Notes under the pieces: model-generated
Seen by the model: the letters and a program-made list of their open reading frames with translations, nothing else
What the model was told of the DNA's origin: nothing
Database searches by the model: none
Position numbers and translations under genes: made by a program
Assembly: GCA_018350325.1 (NCBI GenBank)
Contig: JAEVLN010000005.1
Coordinates: forward strand, 940,142-1,004,141
DNA: 64,000 nucleotides
DNA from: Globodera rostochiensis
Taxonomy: Eukaryota; Nematoda; Chromadorea; Rhabditida; Heteroderidae
Reading direction: 5' to 3'
Shown here: positions 22,196 through 34,480 of the stretch, in pieces
How the letters are laid out: the number at the start of each line of letters is the position of its first letter
How positions within the stretch are numbered: the first letter of the stretch is position 1

Positions 22196-22724
22196 ACGAT
22201 GGATGCCGACAAACTTTTTCAGTGGCGATCGATGATTTCTAAACATTTGTTGTTGAAAATATTCAAATAAAAATTATTGATCTAATTATGATAGTTAGTT
22301 AATAAATCAAATTTTTCTTTTTTTAATTTTTTATTGAAGTGTCTCTTTCAACGGGGAGAGAGGCTAATTACCGTTTATGATCGTAATTACTCGAATACTT
22401 AAACCACAAGAGCTGACTGACAATATTGAAACTAAAAAAGCCATTTTCCCAAGTCAAATGTAATTTACCTAATTTTGGTAGACTTTGTTCAGCGTTTAAA
22501 AATAATTTCACAAGTTTTTATTATCGACGACTTTAAACTGAAGACATTTCTAACCTGGACTAAAACAAAATTATTTATTTGCAAAATAACGTCCTATTTC
22601 TTCAATTTCAGCGCTAAACTGCGCCGTAATTCATAATTCATTATCACTTTAAGCATATGACAATATAATAAAGGGTTTTATCGCGTCACACAATTCGTTG
22701 AATTTGTAAGTGATCATTGCTCAA
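22196..22724. other. Spacer between convergent peptide genes 2 and 3
   Basis: AT-rich 3' flanks of the two convergent genes. No exon is seen. Confidence 0.4.
22266..22271 (+). other. Polyadenylation signal of peptide gene 2
   Basis: aataaa lies about 70 bases after the stop codon. Confidence 0.55.
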
Positions 22725-23346
22725 TCATTTCTTGCCCCAGCCGCCGCCGCCTTGGTTTCCCCAACCCCCGCCTTGGTTTCCCCATCCCCCGCCTTGGTTT
22801 CCCCATCCCCCGCCTTGGTTTCCTCCTCCTGCATTGTAGCCACCTGAAGCCAAAGAAGAGCATCATTATCAAACATAAAAAATTGATTTGAATGTTTTCG
22901 ATCCATTCTCAAATAAAATTCAGTTATTTTTGAACTAAATAGAAATACATTGAAAGCATTGTTGAACATGCTAGGTAAATTAATTATAAATTTCGAAAGG
23001 GACAATTAGGTATAGATTCAACCCGGCACGGACCCCCAAAACCCAGGCAAATGCACGGTTTCCAGGGCAAAATGGCAGCCCTGGCCGGTCAGACGCGAGT
23101 ACCCAAAATTTTTCTGTTCGCTTCTACGGTTGTTCCAAAAGCTTAGGTTCTGCTTCGGTTACCCGAAGAATTTCAAGAACACTATTAGAATTCATTAAAA
23201 TTTAAAAAAACTATACGGCGAACGCGAATCACAGCGGCCTCGTCAGGAGATGTGTCGCCAGACTCATCTTGAGCTAAGGCCACTTGGTTCATGCCGAACA
23301 TGGCACAGACCAGCAACAGGACAGCGAGAAAACGCAGAGGAGTCAT
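22725..23346 (-). CDS. Secreted Gly/Trp-rich peptide precursor (cluster member 3)
   Basis: Minus-strand exons 23346-23217 and 22843-22725 (TGA) give 82 residues. The intron is phase 1 and splits an Arg codon as C|GT, as in members 1 and 2, and exon 1 is 130 bp, as in member 1. Exon 1 codes for a signal peptide (MTPLRFLAVLLLVCAMFG) and an acidic pro-region (QDESGDTSPDEAAVI) ending RVR; the junction completes RR. The mature part starts GYNAGGG and repeats GNQGGGW, ending GGWGKK. Gly/Trp-rich repeats after a dibasic site, and an end that could be amidated, recall nematode antimicrobial neuropeptide-like and caenacin peptides, but this is resemblance of composition only. The repeat is exact at the DNA level (ggaaaccaaggcgggg), so copy number may vary between individuals. 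The 373-bp intron holds a dispersed repeat. Confidence 0.8.
23023..23076 (-). repeat. Dispersed repeat, copy 2 (in intron of peptide gene 3)
   Basis: Its reverse complement matches 6031-6080 (cctggaaaccgtgcatt, ttttgggggtccgtgccg). It may explain why this intron is longer than those of the two sister genes (131 and 158 bp). Confidence 0.65.
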
Positions 23347-23362
23347 TTTAATTTAAAATGGG

Positions 23363-23408
23363 ATAATACAATAATAATAATAATAATATAATAATAATAA
23401 TAATAATT
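23363..23408. repeat. ATA microsatellite in the 5' leader of peptide gene 3
   Basis: A run of ata/ataat units lies between the TATA box and the start codon of the minus-strand gene. Its length is likely to vary. Confidence 0.8.
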
Positions 23409-23440
23409 GGGTGTTAAGAACGGGTCGTCCATTTGACGCA

Positions 23441-23448
23441 CTTTTATA
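23441..23448 (-). promoter_or_regulatory. TATA box of peptide gene 3
   Basis: tataaaag on the minus strand lies about 95 bases before the start codon; without the ATA microsatellite in between, the distance would match the sister genes. Confidence 0.6.
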
Positions 23449-24562
23449 GCCGAGCCAATTAATCAGCACAGCACTCACATTTTTAGCATTTGTCAACACA
23501 AAACAATTTGCCAAGACAACATTTTGGGCTGATTCCAAACGCAGTCAATTAAACCTGTTCTGTACACATTGGCAGGTCATCTGTATTTGGGCGGCAATAC
23601 GAAAATAAGCAAACCCCCCAATTTTCTTCAATTTTCCAATTTGGATAGCATTTTTGATCGGCCCATTTTTTGTTTTGGTTATTTTTCCAATAACAAACCC
23701 TCATGAAATGTCAATTTATCATTCATTTTACACCAAAATATCTTAAGTTATTAATTCGCGCACTTTACTTTTGTTTAGTGATTCACGAAAATTTCATTGA
23801 AATAAATAGTAAACATTTTGTTTACTTCGGAGCAAAGCCTAAAATTTACAACAGCAGATTAAAGTATTGTTTAAGCGTTTTTGATCATTTTATTAGAAAT
23901 TAAATTTGTTTTGGTAAAATATAAAAAAATTTTAATATCTTTATAAAATATTCAAAAAATAAATAAAATCAGAAAATTTAAGGAAATATCGATCTTTAAG
24001 GGTGCATTTTTGGTTCAGGATGCATTTGGTTAATGTGCATTTGGTTGAGAAAACTTTTGATTTTTAGGGTTACATTTTTTGTTTTTATCGGAACTTATAT
24101 ATAGTTAAATTTCTAAGATTTAGAAATTTTCTGGATCAGCCATTTTTAGGGGCCGGAATTTCGGACATTTTTTTAACATTCGGTTACATCTCTAAAGAGG
24201 GAGTGATTTCAAATTTGCATTTAACGGATTTCATTTGGCAAAATCGTTGTTGATAAGTTGCCAAATTCAGTTAAAATGAAGGAACTTTTTCTTTTCAACA
24301 TTTTGCTATTTCTGTTACCTTTTAAATGTTTTTCAATTTGAATAAAATTTGACAAATGGAATCTTTAACACTCATCCCTCTTTTTTAAAAGAATTTTTTT
24401 TTCAATCTGTCTTCTGTTTTGGCCGATTCCGAAGACCGGACAAGATACTGCAATAAATCGACTTTGAAAAAAATTGTATAAATATTCGGGTTCTTATGTA
24501 TGTGTCAACAGAAAAAAATGTTTTTTAATTAATAAAAAGCTGTTTTGGGGGGTTTTTGGGGT
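23449..24562. other. Spacer between the peptide cluster and the satellite
   Basis: AT-rich, without exons. A segment near 24126-24200 (ccggaatttcgg, cggttacatctct) resembles the reverse complement of sequence near 17077-17115 and may be another dispersed repeat. Confidence 0.35.
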
Positions 24563-24883
24563 CGTAGAATCCGAATCTGACCTCTATTTCGACCAATGCC
24601 CAACCCCGGACTCGAATTCGAACAATTTTTCGAAAATTCACTTTTTTTAAATTTCACATTTATTGCTCACAATCGAACCAAATGCACGAAAGGGACATTA
24701 AAGAAGAGATTCACATAATAAGAAGAAACAATTATTCACAAGGATAAATGTGTCTGGCCATTTGGTTCGATTGTGAGCAATAAATGTGAAAAATTAAAAA
24801 AAAAATGAATTTTCGAAAAATTGTTCGAATTAGAGTCCGGGGTACGGAATTGGTCGAACTGGATGCCAGAACTGGATTCTACG
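24563..24883. mobile_element. Hairpin (foldback) element at the satellite edge
   Basis: Two arms of about 120 bp are inverted around a ~75-bp loop. The ends cgtagaatcc and ggattctacg are perfect; the inner arm with tcacatttattgctcacaat and cgaaccaaatg is nearly perfect, and the outer arm is diverged. No ORF and no clear target duplication are seen. The right end is 17 bases from the first satellite base. Confidence 0.75.
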
Positions 24884-25291
24884 CTCGCGATTATCCCTAG
24901 AAACAACGTCTGAATTGCTGCAAGCTAGTCTGAGATATAAGCTGCTAGACAACGTCTTACTTTTGTTTCCAAATTTTTGACATTTAGGCTTGTAAATTGG
25001 CTCAAAACAGTCAAAATGAGCTCAGCGTTGGGAGAGGCCTTTGCAATAAGCTTCCACACAACACAAATTAAAAGCAGTCGCATTGTAACAATTTGAAAAA
25101 GGAACAACCAAATTTAAGCTTTATGCTTTTAAGTGTATGTGTGAAATTTTTGGGATTTAATCAATTTTCCCAGACAAAGTTAACATTTTTCAATCACCGA
25201 CTTCACGAAAACAATTGAAAGATAGAAAGGAATGGCATATACAACTATATTTTAGAATGTCTCCAATGAAAATAAAATTAATATTTAAATG

Positions 25292-25641
25292 CCTATAACT
25301 TGGTGCTCTGCTGAACTAAGCAACCCATTCTTAAACCAATGGCTGCACAATTTCATGCTCTATCCAATAACATCAAAGTGGTGTGAATTGATGCACGCTA
25401 AGCTTAAATATAAATTTCAAAATTTTTGTATTTGTAAAAAAAAATGTGCATCTTCGAATAAATATGCCTATAACTCGGTTTTCAGAGGAGTTATTACGTT
25501 GAACAAAATAACATACGAAACAACTTTTTGGTCTCTATCCAAGGACAACAAAAACGTCTGAATTGCTGCAAGCTAGGCTGAGATATAAGCTGCTAGACAA
25601 CGTCTTACTTTTGTTTCCAAATTTTTGACATTTAGTCTTGT
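25292..25641 (+). repeat. Internal 175-bp duplication within the satellite monomer (example copy)
   Basis: Two places in the monomer match at a constant offset of 175 bp: cctataacttgg at 25292 with cctataactcgg at 25467, and ctctatccaa at 25358 with ctctatccaa at 25533. Over the 56 bases from ctctatccaa on, 44 match by hand count. The monomer therefore grew from a shorter unit. The remaining ~296 bp show only weak hints of further units (ttgtatattgg near 25638). Confidence 0.75.
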
Positions 25642-28600
25642 ATATTGGCTCAAAACAGTCAAAATGAGCTCAGAGTTGGGAGAGGCCTTTGCAATAAGCT
25701 TCCACACAACACAAATTAAAAGCAGTCGCATTGTAACAATTTGAAAAAGGAAAAACCAAATTTAAGCTTTATGCTTTTAAGTGTATGTGTGAAATTTTTG
25801 GGATTTAATCAATTTTCCCAGACAAAGTTAACATTTTTCAATCACCGACTTCACGAAAACAATTGAAAGATAGAAAGGAATGGCATATACAACTATATTT
25901 TAGAATGTCTCCAATGAAAATAAAATTAATATTTAAATGCCTATAACTTGGTGCTCTGCTGAACTAAGCAACCCATTCTTAAACCAATGGCTGCACAATT
26001 TCATGCTCTATCCAATAACATCAAAGTGGTGTGAATTGATGCACGCTAAGCTTAAATATAAATTTCAAAATTTTTGTATTTGTAAAAAAAAATGTGCATC
26101 TTCGAATAAATATGCCTATAACTCGGTTTTCAGAGGAGTTATTACGTTGAACAAAATAACATACGAAACAACTTTTTGGTCTCTATCCAAGGACAACAAA
26201 AACGTCTGAATTGCTGCAAGCTAGGCTGAGATATAAGCTGCTAGACAACGTCTTACTTTTGTTTCCAAATTTTTGACATTTAGTCTTGTATATTGGCTCA
26301 AAACAGTCAAAATGAGCTCAGAGTTGGGAGAGGCCTTTGCAATAAGCTTCCACACAACACAAATTAAAAGCAGTCGCATTGTAACAATTTGAAAAAGGAA
26401 AAACCAAATTTAAGCTTTATACTTTTAAGTGTATGTGTGAAATTTTGCCATTTAATCAATTTTCCCAGACAAAGTTAACATTTTTCAATCACCGACTTCA
26501 CGAAAACAATTGAAAGATAGAAAGGAATGGCATATACAACTATATTTTAGAATGTCTCCAATGAAAATAAAATTAATATTTAAATGCCTATAACTTGGTG
26601 CTCTGCTGAACTACGCAACCCATTCTTAAACCAATGGCTGCACAATTTCAAGCTCTATCCAATATCATCAAAGTGGTGTGAATTGATGCACGCTAAGCTT
26701 AAATATAAATTTCAAAATTTTTTATTTGTAAAAAAAAAATGTGCATATTCGAATAAATATGCCTATAACTCGGTTTTCAGAGGAGCTATTACGTTGGACA
26801 AAATAACATACGAAACAACTTTTTGGTCTCTATCCAAGGACAACAAAAACGTCTGAATTGCTGCAAGCTAGGCTGAGATATAAGCTGCTAGACAACGTCT
26901 TACTTTTGTTTCCAAATTTTTGACATTTAGGCTTGTATATTGGCTCAAAACAGTCAAAATGAGCTCAGAGTTGGGAGAGGCCTTTGCAAAAAGCTTCCAC
27001 ACAACACAAATTAAAAGCAGTCGCATTGTAACAATTTGAAAAGGAAAAACCAAATTTAAGCTTTATACTTTTAAGTGTATGTGTGAAATTTTTGCCATTT
27101 AATCAATTCCCAGACAAAGTTAACATTTTTCAATCACCGACTTCACGAAAACAATTGAAAGATAGAAAGGAATGGCATATACAACTATATTTTAGAATGT
27201 CTCCAATGAAAATAAAATTAATATTTAAATGCCTATAACTTGGTGCTCTGCTGAACTACGCAACCCATTCTTAAACCAATGGCTGCACAATTTCAAGCTC
27301 TATCCAATATCATCAAAGTGGTGTGAATTGATGCACGCTAAGCTTAAATATAAATTTCAAAATTTTTGTATTTGTAAAAAAAAAATGTGCATATTCGAAT
27401 AAATATGCCTATAACTCGGTTTTCAGAGGAGCTATTACGTTGAACAAAATAAAATACGAAACAACTTTTTGGTCTCTATCCAAGGACAACAAAAACGTCT
27501 GAATTGCTGCAAGCTAGGCTGAGATATAAGCTGCTAGACAACGTCTTACTTTTGTTTCCAAATTTTTGACATTTAGGCTTGTATATTGGCTCAAAACAGT
27601 CAAAATGAGCTCAGAGTTGGGAGAGGCCTTTGCAAAAAGCTTCCACACAACACAAATTAAAAGCAGTCGCATTGTAACAATTTGAAAAGGAAAAACCAAA
27701 TTTAAGCTTTATACTTTTAAGTGTATGTGTGAAATTTTTGCCATTTAATCAATTCCCAGACAAAGTTAACATTTTTCAATCACCGACTTCACGAAAACAA
27801 TTGAAAGATAGAAAGGAATGGCATATACAACTATATTTTAGAATGTCTCCAATGAAAATAAAATTAATATTTAAATGCCTATAACTTGGTGCTCTGCTGA
27901 ACTACGCAACCCATTCTTAAACCAATGGCTGCACAATTTCAAGCTCTATCCAATATCATCAAAGTGGTGTGAATTGATGCACGCTAAGCTTAAATATAAA
28001 TTTCAAAATTTTTGTATTTGTAAAAAAAAAATGTGCATATTCGAATAAATATGCCTATAACTCGGTTTTCAGAGGAGCTATTACGTTGAACAAAATAAAA
28101 TACGAAACAACTTTTTGGTCTCTATCCAAGGACAACAAAAACGTCTGAATTGTTGCAAGCTAGGCTGAGATATAAGCTGCTAGACAACGTCTTACTTTTG
28201 TTTCCAAAGTCTTGACATTTAGGCTTGTAAATTGGCTCAAAACAGTCAGAGCTCAGAGTTGGGAGAGGCCTTTGCAAAAAGCTTCCACACAACACAAATT
28301 AAAAGCAGTCGCATTGTAACAATTTGAAAAGGAAAAACTAAATTTAAGCTTTATACTTTTAAGTGTATGTGTGAAATTTTTGGGATTTAATCAATTTTCC
28401 CAGACAAAGTTAACATTTTTCAATCACCGACTTCACGAAAACAATTGAAAGATAGAAAGGAATGGCATATACAACTATATTTTAGAATGTCTCCAATGAA
28501 AATAAAATTAATATTTAAATGCCTATAACTTGGTGCTCTGCTGAACTAAGCAACCCATTCTTAAACCAATGGCTGCACAATTTCATGCTCTATCCAATAA

Positions 28601-31600
28601 CATCAAAGTGGTGTGAATTGATGCACGCTAAGCTTAAATATAAATTTCAAAATTTTTGTATTTGTAAAAAAAAATGTGCATCTTCGAATAAATATGCCTA
28701 TAACTCGGTTTTCAGAGGAGTTATTACGTTGAACAAAATAACATACGAAACAACTTTTTGGTCTCTATCCAAGGACAACAAAAACGTCTGAATTGCTGCA
28801 AGCTAGGCTGAGATATAAGCTGCTAGACAACGTCTTACTTTTGTTTCCAAATTTTTGACATTTAGTCTTGTATATTGGCTCAAAACAGTCAAAATGAGCT
28901 CAGAGTTGGGAGAGGCCTTTGCAATAAGCTTCCACACAACACAAATTAAAAGCAGTCGCATTGTAACAATTTGAAAAAGGAAAAAACCAAATTTAAGCTT
29001 TATACTTTTAAGTGTATGTGTGAAATTTTGCCATTTAATCAATTTTCCCAGACAAAGTTAACATTTTTCAATCACCGACTTCACGAAAACAATTGAAAGA
29101 TAGAAAGGAATGGCATATACAACTATATTTTAGAATGTCTCCAATGAAAATAAAATTAATATTTAAATGCCTATAACTTGGTGCTCTGCTGAACTACGCA
29201 ACCCATTCTTAAACCAATGGCTGCACAATTTCAAGCTCTATCCAATATCATCAAAGTGGTGTGAATTGATGCACGCTAAGCTTAAATATAAATTTCAAAA
29301 TTTTTTATTTGTAAAAAAAAAATGTGCATATTCGAATAAATATGCCTATAACTCGGTTTTCAGAGGAGCTATTACGTTGGACAAAATAACATACGAAACA
29401 ACTTTTTGGTCTCTATCCAAGGACAACAAAAACGTCTGAATTGCTGCAAGCTAGGCTGAGATATAAGCTGCTAGACAACGTCTTACTTTTGTTTCCAAAT
29501 TTTTGACATTTAGTCTTGTATATTGGCTCAAAACAGTCAAAATGAGCTCAGAGTTGGGAGAGGCTTTTGCAATAAGCTTCCACACAACACAAATTAAAAG
29601 CAGTCGCATTGTAACAATTTGAAAAGGAAAAACCAAATTTAAGCTTTATACTTTTAAGTGTATGTGTGAAATTTTTGCCATTTAATCAATTTTCCCAGAC
29701 AAAGTTAACATTTTTCAATCACCGACTTCACGAAAACAATTGAAAGAAAGAAAGGAATGGCATATACAACTATATTTTAGAATGTCTCCAATGAAAATAA
29801 AATTAATATTTAAAAACCCATTCTTAAACCAATGGCTGCACAATTTCAAGTCTATCCAATAACATCAAAGTGGTGTGAATTGATGCACGCTAAGCTTAAA
29901 TATAAATTTCAAAATTTTTGTATTTGTAAAAAAAAATGTGCATATTCGAATAAATATGCCTATAACTCGGTTTTCAGAGGAGCTATTACGTTGAACAAAA
30001 TAACATACGAAACAACTTTTTGGTCTCTATCCAAGGAAAACAAAAACGTCTGAATTGCTGCAAGCTAGGCTGAGATATAAGCTCCTAGACAACGTCTTAC
30101 TTTTGTTTCCAAATTTTTGACATTTAGGCTTGTATATTGGCTCAAAACAGTCAAAATGAGCTCAGAGTTGGGAGAGGCCTTTGCAAAAAGCTTCCACACA
30201 ACTCAAATTAAAAGCAGTATTTGAAAAGGAAAAACTAAATTTAAGCTTTATACTTTTAAGTGTATGTGTGAAATTTTTGGGATTTAATCAATTTTCCCAG
30301 ACAAAGTTAACATTTTTCAATCACCGACTTCACGAAAACAATTGAAAGATAGAAAGGAATGGCATATACAACTATATTTTAGAATGTCTCCAATGAAAAT
30401 AAAATTAATATTTAAATGCCTATAACTTGGTGCTCTGCTGAACTAAGCAACCCATTCTTAAACCAATGGCTGCACAATTTCATGCTCTATCCAATAACAT
30501 CAAAGTGGTGTGAATTGATGCACGCTAAGCTTAAATATAAATTTCAAAATTTTTGTATTTGTAAAAAAAAATGTGCATCTTCGAATAAATATGCCTATAA
30601 CTCGGTTTTCAGAGGAGTTATTACGTTGAACAAAATAACATACGAAACAACTTTTTGGTCTCTATCCAAGGACAACAAAAACGTCTGAATTGCTGCAAGC
30701 TAGGCTGAGATATAAGCTGCTAGACAACGTCTTACTTTTGTTTCCAAATTTTTGACATTTAGTCTTGTATATTGGCTCAAAACAGTCAAAATGAGCTCAG
30801 AGTTGGGAGAGGCCTTTGCAATAAGCTTCCACACAACACAAATTAAAAGCAGTCGCATTGTAACAATTTGAAAAAGGAAAAACCAAATTTAAGCTTTATA
30901 CTTTTAAGTGTATGTGTGAAATTTTTGCCATTTAATCAATTTTCCCAGACAAAGTTAACATTTTTCAATCACCGACTTCACGAAAACAATTGAAAGAAAG
31001 AAAGGAATGGCATATACAACTATATTTTAGAATGTCTCCAATGAAAATAAAATTAATATTTAAAAACCCATTCTTAAACCAATGGCTGCACAATTTCAAG
31101 TCTATCCAATAACATCAAAGTGGTGTGAATTGATGCACGCTAAGCTTAAATATAAATTTCAAAATTTTTGTATTTGTAAAAAAAAATGTGCATATTCGAA
31201 TAAATATGCCTATAACTCGGTTTTCAGAGGAGCTATTACGTTGAACAAAATAACATACGAAACAACTTTTTGGTCTCTATCAAAGGACAACAAAAACGTC
31301 TGAATTGCTGCAAGCTAGGCTGAGATATAAGCTGCTAGACAACGTCTTATTTTTGTTTCCAAATTTTTGACATTTAGGCTTGTAAATTGGCTCAAAACAG
31401 TCAAAATGAGCTCAGAGTTGGGAGAGGCCTTTGCAAAAAGCTTCCACACAACTCAAATTAAAAGCAGTTGCATTGTAACAATTTGAAAAGGAAAAACTAA
31501 ATTTAAGCTTTATACTTTTAAGTGTATGTGTGAAATTTTTGGGATTTAATCAATTTTCCCAGACAAAGTTAACATTTTTCAATCACCGACTTCACGAAAA

Positions 31601-32589
31601 CAATTGAAAGATAGAAAGGAATGGCATATACAACTATATTTTAGAATGTCTCCAATGAAAATAAAATTAATATTTAAATGCCTATAACTTGGTGCTCTGC
31701 TGAACTAAGCAACCCATTCTTAAACCAATGGCTGCACAATTTCATGCTCTATCCAATAACATCAAAGTGGTGTGAATTGATGCACGCTAAGCTTAAATAT
31801 AAATTTCAAAATTTTTGTATTTGTAAAAAAAAATGTGCATCTTCGCATAAATGTGCCTATAACTCGGCTTTCAGAGGAGTTATTACGTTGAACAAAATAA
31901 CATACGAAACAACTTTTTGGTCTCTATCCAAGGACAACAAAAACGTCTGAATTGCTGCAAGCTAGGCTGAGATATAAGCTGCTAGACAACGTCTTACTTT
32001 TGTTTCCAAATTTTTGACATTTAGTCTTGTATATTGGCTCAAAACAGTCAAAATGAGCTCAGAGTTGGGAGAGGCTTTTGCAATAAGCTTCCACACAACA
32101 CAAATTAAAAGCAGTCGCATTGTAACAATTTGAAAAGGAAAAACCAAATTTAAGCTTTATACTTTTAAGTGTATGTGTGAAATTTTTGCCATTTAATCAA
32201 TTTTCCCAGACAAAGTTAACATTTTTCAATCACCGACTTCACGAAAACAATTGAAAGATAGAAAGGAATGGCATATACAACTATATTTTAGAATGTCTCC
32301 AATGAAAATAAAATTAATATTTAAATGCCTATAACTTGGTGCTCTGCTGAACTAAGCAACCCATTCTTAAACCAATGCCTGCACAATTTCAAGCTCTATC
32401 CAATAACATCAAAGTGGTGTGAATTGATGCACGCTAAGCTTAAATATAAATTTCAAAATTTTTGTATTTGTAAAAAAAAATGTGCATATTCGAATAAATA
32501 TGCCTATACTCGGCTTTCAGAGGAGCTATTACGTTGAACAAAATAAAATACGAAACAACTTTTTGGTCTCTATCCAAGGACACCAAAAA

Positions 32590-34480
32590 CGTCTGAATTG
32601 CTGCAAGCTAGGCTGAGATATAAGCTGCTAGACAAACCGTCTTATTTTTTGTTTCCAATTTTTGACATTAGGCTTGTAAATGCTCAAAACAGTCAAAATG
32701 AGCTCCGAGTTGGTGAGAGGCCTTTGCAAAAAGCTTCCACACAACTCAAATTAAAAGCAGTTGCATTGTAACAATTGAAAAGGAAAAACTAAATTTAAGC
32801 TTTATACTTTTAAGTGTATGTGTGAAATTTTGGGATTTAATCAATTTTCCCAGACAAGTGTAAACATTTTTCAATCACCGACTTCACGAAAACAATTTTG
32901 AAAGATAGAAAGGAATGGCAATATACACACTATATTTTAGAATGTCTCCAATGAAATAAATTATATTTAAAAACCCATTCTTAAAACCAATGGCGGCACA
33001 ATTTCATGCTCTATCCAATAACATCAAAGTGGTGTGAATTGATGCACGCTAAGCTTAAATATAAATTTCAAAATTTTTGTATTTGTAAAAAAAAATGTGC
33101 ATCTTCGAATAAATATGCCTATAACTCGGTTTTCAGAGGAGTTATTACGTTGAACAAAATAACATACGAAACAACTTTTTGGTCTCTATCCAAGGACAAC
33201 AAAAACGTCTGAATTGCTGCAAGCTAGGCTGAGATATAAGCTGCTAGACAACGTCTTACTTTTGTTTCCAAATTTTTGACATTTAGTCTTGTATATTGGC
33301 TCAAAACAGTCAAAATGAGCTCAGAGTTGGGAGAGGCCTTTGCAATAAGCTTCCACACAACACAAATTAAAAGCAGTTGCATTGTAACAATTTGAAAAGG
33401 AAAAACCAAATTTAAGCTTTATACTTTTAAGTGTATGTGTGAAATTTTGCCATTTAATCAATTTTCCCAGACAAAGTTAACATTTTTCAATCACCGACTT
33501 CACGAAAACAATTGAAAGATAGAAAGGAATGGCATATACAACTATATTTTAGAATGTCTCCAATGAAAATAAAATTAATATTTAAATGCCTATAACTTGG
33601 TGCTCTGCTGAACTACCCAACCCATTCTTAAACCAATGGCTGCACATTTCAATCTATACCATAACATCAAAAGTGGTGTGAATTGATGCACGCTAAGCTT
33701 AAATAAATTTCAAAATTTTTGTATTTGTAAAAAAATGTGCATATTCGAATAAATATGCCTATACTCGGTTTTCAGAGGAGCTATTACGTTTAACAAAATA
33801 AATTAAATAACATGCTAAACAACTTTCGATAATATGCTTAATCTTCAAAGGACAAAATAACATCAAAATTTTGCTGTAAGGCAAAAAGCTGTGATATAAG
33901 CTCTAGACAACGTCTTACTTTGTTTCCAAATTTTGACATTTAGTCTTTAATGGCTCAAAAATTCAATATGAGCTCAGAGTTGAAGCCTTTGCAAAAGCTC
34001 AAAATCAAATTAAAAGCTTTGCATTGTAACAATTGAAAAGGATAAAATTTAGGCTTTATACTTTTAATTTATGTGTCAAATTTGGCCATTTAATAAATTT
34101 CCCAAAAAATTAACATTTCATAAAACCCTTGAAAACAATTGAAATAAGTTATATACAACTAAATTTTGAATGTCTCAATAATTAAATTCATAAATGCAAT
34201 ATTTAAAACCCTTTCTTACAAACCAATGGCTGCACACTTCAAGTCTATCCATAACATCAAAGTGGTGTGAATGATGCACGCTAAGCTTAATATAAATTTC
34301 AAAATTTTTTGTATTTGTTAAAAAACATGTGCATATTCGAATAAATATGCCTATAACTCGGTTTTCAGAGGAGCTATTACTGTTGAACAAAATAACATAC
34401 GAAACAACTTTTTGGTCTCTATCAAAGGACAACAAAAACGTCTTGAATTGCTGCAAGCTAGGCTGAGTATTACGCTGCTA
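32590..34480 (+). repeat. Indel-rich satellite copies
   Basis: Some three monomers here carry many scattered 1-3-base deletions and insertions, mostly in short runs (for example gacaaaccgtcttattttttg, aaaacccattcttaaaacc), and near 33780-34250 whole words are lost. Nearby copies are clean. Either old decay or unpolished sequence would explain it. Confidence 0.7.

Noticed and set aside
22721..23005. 94-codon minus-strand frame over the second exon of peptide gene 3
   Set aside because: It reads the Gly/Trp repeat in another frame and runs through the intron; the spliced model with a signal peptide is far better supported.
25292..25700. CENP-B box in the satellite monomer
   Set aside because: TTCGnnnnA occurs (ttcgaataa), but the CGGG half of the box is absent in all variants I read.
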